Origin: Rutstroemia sp. NJR-2017a BVV2 | Lineage: Eukaryota > Ascomycota > Leotiomycetes > Helotiales > Rutstroemiaceae | Reading direction: 5' to 3' | DNA length: 64,000 nt | Assembly: GCA_002946415.1 (NCBI GenBank) | Contig: NJPS01000062.1 | Location: forward strand, 248,001-312,000 | Shown: piece by piece, positions 11,901 to 21,139 of the stretch | Layout: the number at the start of each line of letters is the position of its first letter | Position numbering within the stretch: position 1 is the first letter of the stretch | Notes under the pieces: generated by a model | What the model was told of the DNA's origin: nothing | Database searches by the model: none | Seen by the model: the letters and a program-made list of their open reading frames with translations, nothing else | Program-made: the position numbers and the translations under genes

Positions 11901-12133
11901 TTCAAGATGCCACCGCCGAAAAGAAGCAGATGACCCTTGCTGAGAAGGCCGCTAGCCAGGCGAATGAAGTTCCTCGACTGCCAAACATCTTCGGCAACAT
12001 GGACAAGCTGATCGACTACAGCGACGCCATGAACCGAACTTTGGCTGAAATGGCTGCATTGGAATGGAACGCTCTCGAGCAGATTCTTCGTCAAGCACTC
12101 ACGCCAGCTTTGGAGGCTGGGCCATCTGCCTAG
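8947..12133 (+). CDS. Large RRM-domain RNA-binding protein
   Basis: This is a four-exon gene for a predicted 1013-residue protein. Exons are 8947-10929, 10978-11400, 11449-11835 and 11885-12133. The start is the ATG at 8947 (MSPIPSSH). Residues 1-640 are low-complexity and rich in Gln, Asn, Pro and Ser, with His and Gln tracts, and look disordered. An RNA-recognition motif spans about 656-745, beginning with the IKIKNIPYGVTRQEVLAFLG strand-helix and continuing through TLDAYIEFISFTEASNAVQRF. A conserved helical C-terminal region follows (FPKAKNVKWVGARPEI, then RPFECLVSTLLKFPWYRVEY). Intron 2 is 48 nt and divisible by three. Intron 3 (11836-11884) is a GC-AG intron: donor GAA|GCAAGT, branch GCTAAC, acceptor GATAG. 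The RRM most resembles the ESRP/hnRNP-F type. The target RNA is unknown. Confidence 0.85.
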
Positions 12134-13006
12134 AAGAGGAATTTGACATTGTTCGAAAACCTGCCGTTGGCAGACTGACCAAATCATGCACGTATTTCAC
12201 TTCTTGGCATTTCATTGTCGATACTTCCTGGCGGTCAAGACCTTCAGACTGGACGGAAACAACAGGCGATGAGTTGATCATCTAACCATTCCTCTACCTC
12301 TTAAAGCAGGACATGGATCTCTTGACCATCACCAGAATGTTTTTATTTTCTTTATTCAACAAGTGTCCACCGTCCTTGATGATTCATGAAGCGCGTCTCC
12401 ACATCGGAGTCATCATATAATTGAAGGAAAGCACTGTTCATTATGCTCTGGCGTCTTCCGAGTGTGGTCCGAGAGGGACTTCGAGTATCCATTCAAAAGG
12501 GTGTCGTGCATTACATTATTGCAATCATTTCGAGATCGGAACGAAAGGCACCTGGAACGTATGAAAAGGATGGAGTGTTCTGAGGGTATTGAGTTATTTG
12601 AAATCATGAGAGAAACCGGTAGAGTTCCTGGCATTGATCGTGACTTCATGATCGTTTGCAGGTTCGTAGGTAGTTTGCCTCTCCAGTACGAAGTACAGAA
12701 TGAAAAATATGATACGTAAAATGTGATGGCCCTAGAACGAAAAGATCCTCGTACAAACAAAATTATTGTTTCAAGAAGAACACACACATATGATAAAACA
12801 TCATCTAACGTTCTGATGAAGCTATTCCGATGTGCACTTCAGACGAGAACAAGACACAAAAGGGAAAGACGGCGTGCGAAATCTACTGTAATCTCGTATC
12901 CTCGGAATCTCCCGCCCCTCGCTTCCCCAACCAATGACCTCCCCCACCCCATCACCCCGCCAAAACTTTCCCCTCCATCACTCATCACAAAAAGCAAAAT
13001 ACAATC
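12134..13006. other. 3' UTR and intergenic region before TYW3
   Basis: Short ORFs on both strands here have no recognisable composition or homology. The region likely contains the 3' end of the RRM gene and the promoter of the tRNA-modification gene. Confidence 0.4.
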
Positions 13007-14104
13007 ATGTCACGACCAGCTCTCCCCCAATCCTTCCTCAATCAAAAGAAAGACATCTTAGCCAAACTCTCCGTGCCCCTATCTGAATACACCGACCGTT
13101 CCCCCAAAGGATCCGTCGACATCGGCATCCGAGAGCTGATCGACGAGATCAATGAATTTGAAGGCTGCGTCACAACCAGTAGTTGTGCGGGCCGAGTGAG
13201 CGTTTTCCTAGAGGGAAGAAAGGGTGGTTCTGCAAGTTTAGAAGATGATTTGCAAGAGTATGGGGAAGGAGAAGTACGAGAAAACACCACAGCTGCAAAA
13301 TCAGCGAGTATAGGCGGCAAGGGAGCCGGTGGGAAATGGCTCTATGTCTCTCATGATCCGCTCGGGGTGGATACTCTGGAGAGGGGAGAGAGCTCGAAGA
13401 CGTTACATGAGCTGCTTGGTATGAAGCGGGATTCTGGTTCTGCTTTTCAGATGCGGGCGGGTGATAAACCCGGGGATGTGAGATGGGTGCGGTTTAAATT
13501 CGAGCCGATGGTAAGTCATAACATAACGCATGATATAAAAGAGGATTTAGAATAATTAAACAATCCCTATCAGATCCTGCACATCCTCACCGCCTCTCTC
13601 CCGCAAGCCCAAAAAGTCCTAACCGCCGCCTCACAAGCCGGATTCCGGGAAAGCGGCGCTCTGAACTTGACACCCGCGGGTTCTGAAGGCGCAGCAACGC
13701 CAATGGTGGGGATACGCTCGATGGGGTTGGCGCTGCAGTCGTTTGTCGGGGTGTATGATGAGGATGCTGGGGAAGCGAGATGTATTGTGGATGAGACGCA
13801 GCTGAGTATTTTGCTGCGGATTGCGAATGAGAGGTTTGAGGAGAATGCGCGGAGGATTGAGCGGTTTAGGATGCTGTTGAGGGAGGGGGCGGGGGAGAAG
13901 AGGAGGGTGGGTGAGGGGGGTGCAGAGTGGGAGGATGCGGAAGTGAGGAGGGAGAGGAAAAGGGAGGAGGGGTTGAGGAGGGCGAGGGAGTTGAAGGAGG
14001 CGGGGAATGTGGTGGGGGAGAGACGGGATGGTGGTCTGGAGGAGGGTCCTTTGGATCTTGAGCTCGGTGCTGTGCTAGAAGATATTGATCAAATGAAACT
14101 TTGA
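13007..14104 (+). CDS. TYW3: tRNA wybutosine-synthesizing protein 3 (TYW3)
   Basis: This is a predicted 344-residue SAM-dependent N4-methyltransferase of the wybutosine pathway, which modifies G37 of tRNA-Phe. Exon 1 is 13007-13510 and exon 2 is 13574-14104; the intron has GTAAGT and TATCAG ends. The family's signature CVTTSSCAGRVSVF stands where other members have TSSCSGR. It is followed by GKWLYVSHDPLG, VRWVRFKFEPM, ILHILTASLPQAQKVL, GFRESG and MVGIRSMGLALQSFVG. The last 100 residues are Arg/Glu-rich and probably helical or disordered, and run longer than in minimal TYW3 proteins. It converges with MIC19. A separate tRNA methyltransferase gene (TRM44) lies 42 kb away. Confidence 0.93.
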
Positions 14105-14414
14105 TGTGTTGTCTTGATCTTAGCTCTGTCCTGTTGAACCCTCTGGAGAAAGTACATAAAGCGGACGGAAACGTACTTTCGGGCATGTCATTGTTATGGT
14201 ATGCAGGGCCCTCTATTACACATAATCTACAGACAACCTCGTATTCCGCTTTTCTCTATTCCTTTGCTAGCCGATACACAGTTTTATTAGTCGTCATATC
14301 ACAAGCCTCCACCCTCTAGGAGATATAACCATAGTTATACCACCAAAGAGCATGCACACTCCCCTCCATTTCTATTCTACAGATTTCCCCATCTCATCTC
14401 TCACATCCCTCCCC
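14105..14414. other. Convergent intergenic region
   Basis: This 310-bp stretch between the two convergent stop codons is AT-rich and contains no gene; it must hold both 3' ends. Confidence 0.5.
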
Positions 14415-15060
14415 CTATCTAACAACCTTCTCCACCCACGACCCCTCCAACCTCCTCACCTCCTTCCTAAACGCCTCCACCTCCCTCCAACAATCCAACG
14501 GCCTCCTATCATTCTCCCTCAAACACCTCACCACCTCACTCTTCGCCCGATCCACCCCCTCATCCACCTCCACCAGCTTTCTCCTCCTCTCCAACTTCGC
14601 TTTCAGCTCCTGCACATCCTTTTGCACCGCCTCACGGCCCACCTGTCGCAGCTGCTCGCCTGCGTTTTTCTCCGCTGACGCTGAGGGTTCGTCGTCGGAT
14701 GAGAGTTTCGCGGTGAGTTCTTCGAAGTCTTTCGATGCGCGTTCTTGTAGCTTTTTCAGCTCTTCGGCAACGCGGGCTTGGATGTGCAGTTCGAGGGTTT
14801 TGGCGCGGGTGGAATCGGTCTGTGTGTGTGTGTGTTTGGGTTAGTATGGCTTTCAATTGCGGAGTTTGCTGAGCTAGAGAAGGAGACGAACCTCGGTGCT
14901 GGATTGCAGAGAGTTGATGAGCTGTTCTGAGAATTGCACGGGTGTTTCACTGGAGGGGAGGATTAGAGTAATGGACTGGTAGAGCTTGGGTAGTGCTTGC
15001 TTACCTAGTCCAGACTTGTGCTTTGGGGAGCCCGTCGGGTTTGGAAGCGCCGGAGCCCAT
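14415..15060 (-). CDS. MIC19: MICOS complex subunit MIC19 (AIM13, DUF1690 family)
   Basis: This is a predicted 172-residue protein from three exons: 15060-15005, 14949-14892 and 14819-14415. The N-terminus MGSGASKPDGLP carries a classic N-myristoylation glycine followed by a family-typical VWT segment and SETPVQFSEQLINSLQ. The body is a long charged coiled coil (LELHIQARVAEELKKL and onward). The C-terminal part includes CLRENDRRPLDCWREVEAFRKEV, where two cysteines lie in the region corresponding to the CHCH fold of this family. MIC19 sits on the inner mitochondrial membrane facing the intermembrane space and links MIC60 into the cristae-junction complex. Intron 2 ends in a CA repeat directly before the acceptor. 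It converges with TYW3. Confidence 0.88.
14821..14836 (+). repeat. Short TG/CA dinucleotide repeat in MIC19 intron 2
   Basis: About seven TG repeats on the plus strand (CA on the coding strand) immediately precede the 3' splice site of MIC19 intron 2, acting as part of its acceptor tract. Confidence 0.8.
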
Positions 15061-15625
15061 GTTGAGGGGAAGAGGAGGGGTTGTGTGCGGCGTGGGTGGT
15101 TCAATTGCTGGTTGATAGCGAATTTACTGGGTTGTTCAGAGCTTTTGGAAATTCTGTTTTGGAGGTTCGGCAGATAACGTAATTGTTGGTGCCTCGTCAG
15201 AGGTTTTGGCCTGAGGTAATAATATAATTCAGCTGTGTTTGCCCTGAAACCCCCACCACCAACATCAAGTTGGGGGCTCATAAATGAATTTACTAAGTAC
15301 TCTTGTTTGACATGGCTGTAGAGGCTCAGAGCATGCTTGCCCCGATGTGAACCTACTGATGCCGGGCTACAGTAGAAGTTATCGCAGACTCAGTCCTAGA
15401 AGCTCAGTCCCATCAAGCTTCTGTATGCAGCAAACGCCCATCTCCACAAAGCGACGTCTTCTAAGTACATCAAACGAACTGACCAGAAGGTTAACGTTAA
15501 TATTAATTAACATGATCCGACCTGATCCTTCACTGATCCGATAAGCCAAAATCATGAGATACTGCATCTACGAAGTAAGATAGAAGTTTATTCTCTCGTC
15601 GGTAACTCGGATCCTGGAGTTCATC
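15061..15625. other. Intergenic region upstream of MIC19
   Basis: This contains the MIC19 promoter and 5' UTR. No convincing ORF is seen on either strand. Confidence 0.4.
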
Positions 15626-15921
15626 TTATTTCCACCTTGCTCCTTTGGGTGGTTTCAAAACGACTCGGCGTTTCTTGTAAACAGGCTTGGCGCCACGGCC
15701 TTCTTCTTACGGCCGTTCTCGGTCGCCGGCACACCCGGGAACTGGTCATTGTAGGGGTTTTGGTATGCATGCTTATCTGCTGTTTGTGTTGAGCGAGGCA
15801 AGTCGGCGCAGATACCAGAATCTATCAAGCTTCGGTTATGTAGGCTGGCCTCGTAGGACGTGTTGCTGTCCTGGATTGGTTGACCTTGAGCCCATGGGTT
15901 TGCTGCACCGTGATCCGTCCT
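15626..15921 (-). pseudogene. Decayed coding tail, unknown protein
   Basis: The minus strand from 15921 downwards is open for about 85 codons and has protein-like composition (AANPWAQGQPIQDSN; later YQNPYNDQFPGVPATENGRKKK). A one-base shift near 15690 would continue it into a basic tail (KPVYKKRRVVLKPPKGARWK) ending at 15626. Upstream there is a stop at 15922-15924 and no start codon or clear acceptor. It reads like the C-terminal end of a lost gene; I do not recognise the family. Confidence 0.3.
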
Positions 15922-16137
15922 TCACCAATTCGTGCGAAGGTCTCTTTTGTGCTTTTGATACAAAAGAGGGAGGGGGTTAACGCAGATAGATTATCGATAA
16001 GTTAAGTTAACCAGCCGCTTATTCCGCCATCGTCGTCTAGAAGCAGAACAACCACAGTACGGACGTACCCTGTACAGTAGAGGTCGGACGGAGGTTCCTC
16101 CTTCCTCCCATCCCGCTTGCAAATTGACATTTTCACA

Positions 16138-16173
16138 TGCTCCATGCTCCATGCTCCATGCTCCATGCTCCAT
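16138..16173 (+). repeat. 7-bp tandem repeat (ATGCTCC)
   Basis: A heptamer ATGCTCC is repeated about five times in tandem, with a further partial copy near 16192. It is in non-coding DNA and generates ORFs of repeating MEHGAWS-like residues that are not genes. Confidence 0.85.
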
Positions 16174-17361
16174 CCATCCTCCGCGAGTCCACGCTCCATG
16201 CTCCCTTCATGCGCTATCAAAGTCATCGCATCGCTACCAGGAAACCTCGTATGCGAAGTGGGTGGTGTGGGTGGTGTGGACGGTCAAATCTAGCCATATT
16301 TACCCCTGAGTGGATCATCTATCAAAGAACGTCAACGTTGTGCCGGAACACAGGTTTCAAACATGGAGCCAATAGAAGAGCGTGTTTCTTGCCTTGCCCA
16401 GGATTGCTGAGCGTCCTGGACACGGGATGACCCTAGCGTTTAATCAGCCCCCTCGAAGCGCCACTCTCCTGGACCTGGACCTGCAGATTCTTTCCCAAAC
16501 ATCAAAGCACCTTTCAACCAACCAAATTGCAACTTTACATTTCTTTCAGCGCAGAACAAATCAACCCCCTTATGCCAGATGCTTTATATCCATACGCTTC
16601 AATCAACTTCAATGTCTCCACTTGCCACGAGAAGTCGGCTTGCTTGTCTTTGTTAAACGACAGGCCTACATTCGGCCTCTTTTCCGAGCGCCCAAAGCTT
16701 GTCGTTTCTTGACAAAGTTGACATGTCTTGACGAATAAACAGTTGCGTGACACGATATGGGATGAGCGAGATGATATGATGTGCTGCGCCTATCTCATGT
16801 CATCTCATCTCCTCCATAATAAATGGCTGAAAATGTCATTCTGCTAGGATTCGGGCGGAGACCCTCCTTTGGCTGGAGCCATGAGATTGCCACTTCGCTC
16901 CAAATTCCCAAATTTCCATTCGGCATTCTGCTAAGTGAGTCAATCTGTGAGGCTTCACGCGTCCACCCACGATCCGAGATCTGTCTCTGGCTAGCTTGCC
17001 GTCGCTTGGTGTCCACTTTCCTCGACTCTATTTTGGTGTACTGTCCTCCTATGAATTGTTTCTGCTTCTATTGAGAGTAATACCCGTTCACTCACTTACT
17101 CATCTCATTCATTTGTTTCGTCGCATATTCTCTCGTGTTTCGTCGATCGAAACGTGGTAAACATTTCACTTACATTTCTAACCCCTCCCAACGTCGGCGA
17201 CGACAACTTGTGCGAATTGTGAAGCCATTCACACTACTTACTTAACCTCGCTTTGTGCCCAGACGCCAAACGGATCGAAATTTTGACTGTTGTCCCTGCA
17301 CCCAAGATATCAATTCAAGGCCCCATTTCCTATTTGGATCTCTCTTCATATGAGATCCAAT

Positions 17362-17370
17362 TTATCTGAT
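17362..17370 (-). promoter_or_regulatory. Candidate iron-responsive GATA site (ATCAGATAA)
   Basis: The minus strand reads ATCAGATAA, an exact match to the ATCWGATAA consensus known for fungal SreA/Sre1 iron-repressor GATA factors. It lies 661 bp upstream of the ferric reductase start. A second exact copy is just downstream of that gene. Function is an inference from the motif and gene context. Confidence 0.4.
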
Positions 17371-17807
17371 TCACACTTTCGCGCGCACCCAACACCAAAA
17401 TTGTCACTGCGGGTCCACAAACGACTTTGAGCACCGCCTCGACCGCCTGGCAATATACTTCTTGACATACACCCTGCGCGCGCGAGTACGAGCTGGTTCT
17501 CTTCTTCTTCCCTTTATCGAAGCCTCGCCGCCCTCAAAAATCGCTTCCAACAAGCAAAACATTCTTTGTTCTTTACATTCGTTCTTTTCGTTTTTTGCCT
17601 TCAAACGTCAGTCCTGGAGACTAATTTTCAATTGTCTTCAATTCCACTCATTGATTGTTCACAAAAATTACTCCATTGTTGAATCACTCGTTTAACCCAA
17701 GAACAACGAATTCACCAAAATCTATATACGACCAGAAAGAGATGTACTTTGTCGAAACCGCTATCGCTTTGTCCCATTGTTCCTGAACAATCAAGTCGAC
17801 CTACAAT

Positions 17808-17904
17808 GTAAGTATATACTTTCGTCAGTCCCCTCTCGAGGGGTCGCCCTCGAATCTTGAATCCTTTAGACCGACCTTAACAACTAATATTTACCAACCA
17901 ACAG
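17808..17904 (+). other. Likely 5' UTR intron of the ferric reductase gene
   Basis: A GTAAGTATA donor at 17808 and an ACCAACAG acceptor at 17904 enclose 97 nt in the leader, with several candidate branch points (CTAAT). It lies about 130 bases before the start codon. Confidence 0.5.
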
Positions 17905-18030
17905 CTCTTCAGCCACAGCTGCATTTTAGATTCTACATAGAATAAAACTTCTAGAAGTTCCTGGAGACTTATTACATTCGTTTCATATTCGTCAGCCAGA
18001 TATACACCAAAAAAAATAGAAACTTTCGAG

Positions 18031-19875
18031 ATGTCGACTCTCGATCTGTTGCGCCGGGCTGGGGCCCAGAGCGCAACCACGACAGCTTTAGAAACAGCAA
18101 CTACAACACAAGCTGCTGCTACACCACTTAACACGATAGGGATGTTCGCTACGGAACTAAACGGAGTCAATCAAGTCGTCAACAACCTCCTTCGAGATGT
18201 ATTATGGTGGAGTTTAGGGATTATGGCTATGATCATCCTGGTATTCAGGTTGATGCACAGGGCGAAGAACCATATGCGACACATGACAGGGATGAGTGGG
18301 GGTGTCAATCAGCAAAGATATTTCAAGGAAAACAGATCAAGTTGGTGGAAAGTCAAGAAGCATTTGCTTTATGCGCCATTATGGAACAAACGCCATAACC
18401 GAGAATTCAGGATCTCCTCAGCAGTCAACATGGGTACTCTTCCTTCCAGGTGGCATGCGCTCATCTTGATTGTCTATATGGCCATGAACGTTGCCTACAC
18501 CTTGGTCCTTGACTACAGCAGACAAAACAAGTACTCTGTCGCAGCTGAGTTGAGAGGAAGATCCGGAGTTCTCGCTGTTTGCAACATGATCGCACTCGTG
18601 ATTTTGGCTGGACGCAACAATCCGTTGATTGGCTGGCTTCAAATCAGTTTCGATACCTACAACTTGTTGCATCGATGGATGGGACGGATGGTGGTTCTGG
18701 AGGCGCTTGTACACACGTCTTGTTGGGCATATGTACAACATGCGGATACAGGTTTCTCCGGTGTCTTCCACAAGCTTGGCAACGATCCATTCTGTTCATA
18801 CGGCATGGTTGGGACCGTCGCATTCGTTCTCATCCTGCTTACCTCCCCATCACCTATTCGACACGCCTTCTACGAAACCTTCCTAAACCTTCACATCATT
18901 TTCGCGGCCGTCGCGATTGCCGGTGTCTGGGTTCATTGCGACATCCCAAATCTCCCACAAAAGCCTTACATCCGTGCAGTCGCTGCTCTATGGATCTGCG
19001 ACCGTATCATTAGATTGATCCGCCTGATCTATTGCAATTACTCAACACGGGGATGGACCACCGCCAGTATCGAGGCCATGCCAGGTGATGCCTGCCGGGT
19101 CACCATGCACCTTCCCACCGAACTCGCCGTCAAGCCAGGCAGCCACGCTTACCTCCGCTTCGCCAATCTCAACTTCTGGGAATCACACCCATTCTCCATT
19201 GCCTGGGTCGCCCACAGACCAGTCTTCTCACCTGAGCTCCCGCTCATGGAGAAAAAGCTCACTCTTGAAGGCCAGACGACCGACATCTCCTTTGTCATCC
19301 ACGCTCAAACCGGTCTCACACGCCGTCTTTTCAACGCCGCCAAAGTCTGTGCTCCTCGTACGCTTCGACTAAAAGCCGCTTTTGAAGGGCCGTACGGCGG
19401 TCACCACTCCCTCGACTCATATGGCCATGCCGTTCTGTTCGCCGGATCCAGCGGTATCACTCATCAAATTCCCTACGTTAAGCACCTCATCCAAGGTTTC
19501 TCGGATGGCACCATCGCCACCAAGAAAGTCCTTCTCGTTTGGATTATCCGTGACGTCGACCATCTCGAATGGGTCCGCCCATGGATGGACGAGATCTTGC
19601 GCATGCAAGGCCGTCGCGATATCCTCAACATCAAGCTTTTCGTCACGAAGCCAAAGAACCCGAGAGAGATCAGCAGTCCTAGCTCTACTGTGCAGATGCT
19701 TCCCGGTCGACCAAACATCAATCTGCTACTGCAGACGGAGGTCCGGGACCAAGTCGGCGCCATGTGCGTTACTGTCTGTGGACCAGGAGCGCTGCAGGAT
19801 AGTGTGCGAGAGGCGGTGAGAGAAGTGCAAGATGTGAGCGTGGTGGACTTCATTGAAGAGAGTTTCACATGGTGA
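18031..19875 (+). CDS. Ferric/cupric reductase transmembrane protein (FRE family)
   Basis: This is an intronless gene for a 614-residue plasma-membrane flavocytochrome that moves electrons from NADPH through FAD and heme to extracellular ferric chelates. An N-terminal hydrophobic helix lies at about 57-77 and the ferric-reductase membrane domain at about 140-307. Heme-ligand histidines are expected in LLHRWMGRMVVLEALVH and in NLHIIFAAVAIAGVWVH. The FAD-binding motif HPFSIAW is at 386-392 and the NADPH-binding FAGSSGITHQIPYV begins near 470. The protein ends with CGPGALQDSVREAV and a VDFIEESFTW tail typical of the family. Length is close to usual fungal FRE proteins. GATA-type sites flank the gene and suggest iron control. 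Substrate specificity cannot be read from sequence. Confidence 0.92.
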   Translation: MSTLDLLRRAGAQSATTTALETATTTQAAATPLNTIGMFATELNGVNQVVNNLLRDVLWWSLGIMAMIILVFRLMHRAKNHMRHMTGMSGGVNQQRYFKENRSSWWKVKKHLLYAPLWNKRHNREFRISSAVNMGTLPSRWHALILIVYMAMNVAYTLVLDYSRQNKYSVAAELRGRSGVLAVCNMIALVILAGRNNPLIGWLQISFDTYNLLHRWMGRMVVLEALVHTSCWAYVQHADTGFSGVFHKLGNDPFCSYGMVGTVAFVLILLTSPSPIRHAFYETFLNLHIIFAAVAIAGVWVHCDIPNLPQKPYIRAVAALWICDRIIRLIRLIYCNYSTRGWTTASIEAMPGDACRVTMHLPTELAVKPGSHAYLRFANLNFWESHPFSIAWVAHRPVFSPELPLMEKKLTLEGQTTDISFVIHAQTGLTRRLFNAAKVCAPRTLRLKAAFEGPYGGHHSLDSYGHAVLFAGSSGITHQIPYVKHLIQGFSDGTIATKKVLLVWIIRDVDHLEWVRPWMDEILRMQGRRDILNIKLFVTKPKNPREISSPSSTVQMLPGRPNINLLLQTEVRDQVGAMCVTVCGPGALQDSVREAVREVQDVSVVDFIEESFTW

Positions 19876-20838
19876 TCTGGATGGACTGCTATGCAGAATA
19901 TCAAGTTTTTGAACCATGGAAACTTTTGTCAAACAAGCCACGAATAATGTATATAGTGGTGCAGTGCCATGCGGACCTTCCTTCCCTTCGATTCTCGTCA
20001 CATAATTTTATCTGATGGAGACCTTTTTGTATTGTATTTATTGACACACACTTACTGGCCAAGCCACTAAGATGAAGGAAAGCTGGCATGCACATAAATA
20101 CACCATATCATGATCTGGCGAGCAGATCGGGGGACAGAAAGTCCACTGTACATATGGGAAAGGAAAGAGACACGCATCGCGTCGTTGTTTTTTAGCGGCG
20201 GAGTTGGTGGTAGAATGATGAAACTTGGGTATGATGTTGTCGCGCTTGATTTTATTTGCTATTTTGCCGTTTAGCTAAGCTTAATATTATATATTCGAAC
20301 TACTTATGATTTAGAACTGCCTATGAAATTCGATCCTTTCTCGTGCTCTTTATGCCGTCATGCTGTGATAATCACGATATAATCATGCGTTGTTCTTGCT
20401 TTGTCTGACATCCCATTGCGCGGAGCACCAATAAGTGCTACATACCAAAGGAGTAAACGCACTCGTCCTTCGCTGTACGAAAGCCTCGTGACAATGAATC
20501 GGTGGTTCCCTTCTGCATGCATAATGCTAGCTTTGCGTCTCACCTGCATTAATTCGGAGGGTTTCACAGTAATGATGCCCGATGTGGTTGAGCTTGGTTG
20601 GACTGATTGGTTACTCTGCACAAGGCCCCGGATTCTCTGGACGTGAAGGGTTTCTTGAACTTGCCTATGTTCTCTTGCTGTGCAGCAATGACGGGGCGCC
20701 GCGGGGCGTCGTATATTGTATCCGACGTAACACAGCACCCACGACGTACGTATCCCTATTGCTGGAGTCGATCTCATACGCGGGGCTTCGCAAGGCTGCG
20801 CGGCTAAAGTGCGGGTAAACACTGGTTGGTGGAATGCT
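19876..20838. other. Intergenic between ferric reductase and leuA
   Basis: No convincing gene. It carries the 3' end of the ferric reductase transcript and distal promoter sequence of the next gene. The ORFs between 20360 and 20860 on both strands are short and mutually overlapping with no recognisable product. Confidence 0.4.
20008..20016 (-). promoter_or_regulatory. Second ATCAGATAA GATA-type site
   Basis: An exact copy of the ATCWGATAA consensus on the minus strand, 133 bp after the ferric reductase stop codon. Being downstream, it could be a chance match. Confidence 0.2.
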
Positions 20839-20851
20839 AGCGGTACCGCTA
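20838..20851. promoter_or_regulatory. 14-bp perfect palindrome upstream of leuA
   Basis: TAGCGGTACCGCTA is its own reverse complement and lies about 290 bp before the 2-isopropylmalate synthase start codon. Its GGTACC centre with flanking CG pairs resembles sites bound by dimeric Zn2Cys6 regulators such as yeast Leu3 (CCGGTACCGG), though the outer bases differ. Confidence 0.4.
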
Positions 20852-21139
20852 ATGCCCCGCAAAAAGCACGTTCAAGGTGCTTATAAAATTTATTTCGGAT
20901 GGCCCGTCATTGTTAATCCTTATTGAGGGACTGTGACTCAGGGTCGATTTACTTTGACTTTTTGCTATTTATTGCACTTCTTGCTCGCTTCTTCTGGTTC
21001 TTTGCCAATTGGATTGTTGTCTTCTTAGAAAGTTCTTGCATTAGAACAAAGCAATAGTGTCACACAAAAGATATATACAACAAAAGCACAGAGGGTTTTT
21101 TTCTGAAAGTTGAGCCGATCTACCCCGCTGTCAGTCAAA

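Larger units (their letters stand above)
16174..18030. other. Long 5' region of the ferric reductase gene
   Basis: No gene is visible in this 1.9-kb stretch. It becomes pyrimidine-rich towards 17700 and contains a GATA-type site and a likely 5' UTR intron, listed separately. The long leader fits a regulated promoter. Confidence 0.45.

Noticed and set aside
12462..12719. 85-codon ORF after the RRM gene
   Set aside because: No recognisable product; it lies in the probable 3' UTR and intergenic DNA.
16002..16226. ORFs with MEHGAWS-type repeated residues
   Set aside because: They are produced by the heptamer DNA repeat, not by a gene.
20358..20862. Overlapping ORFs on both strands in the leuA upstream region
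   Set aside because: They overlap one another in opposite directions, have no recognisable domains, and lie in the presumed promoter.
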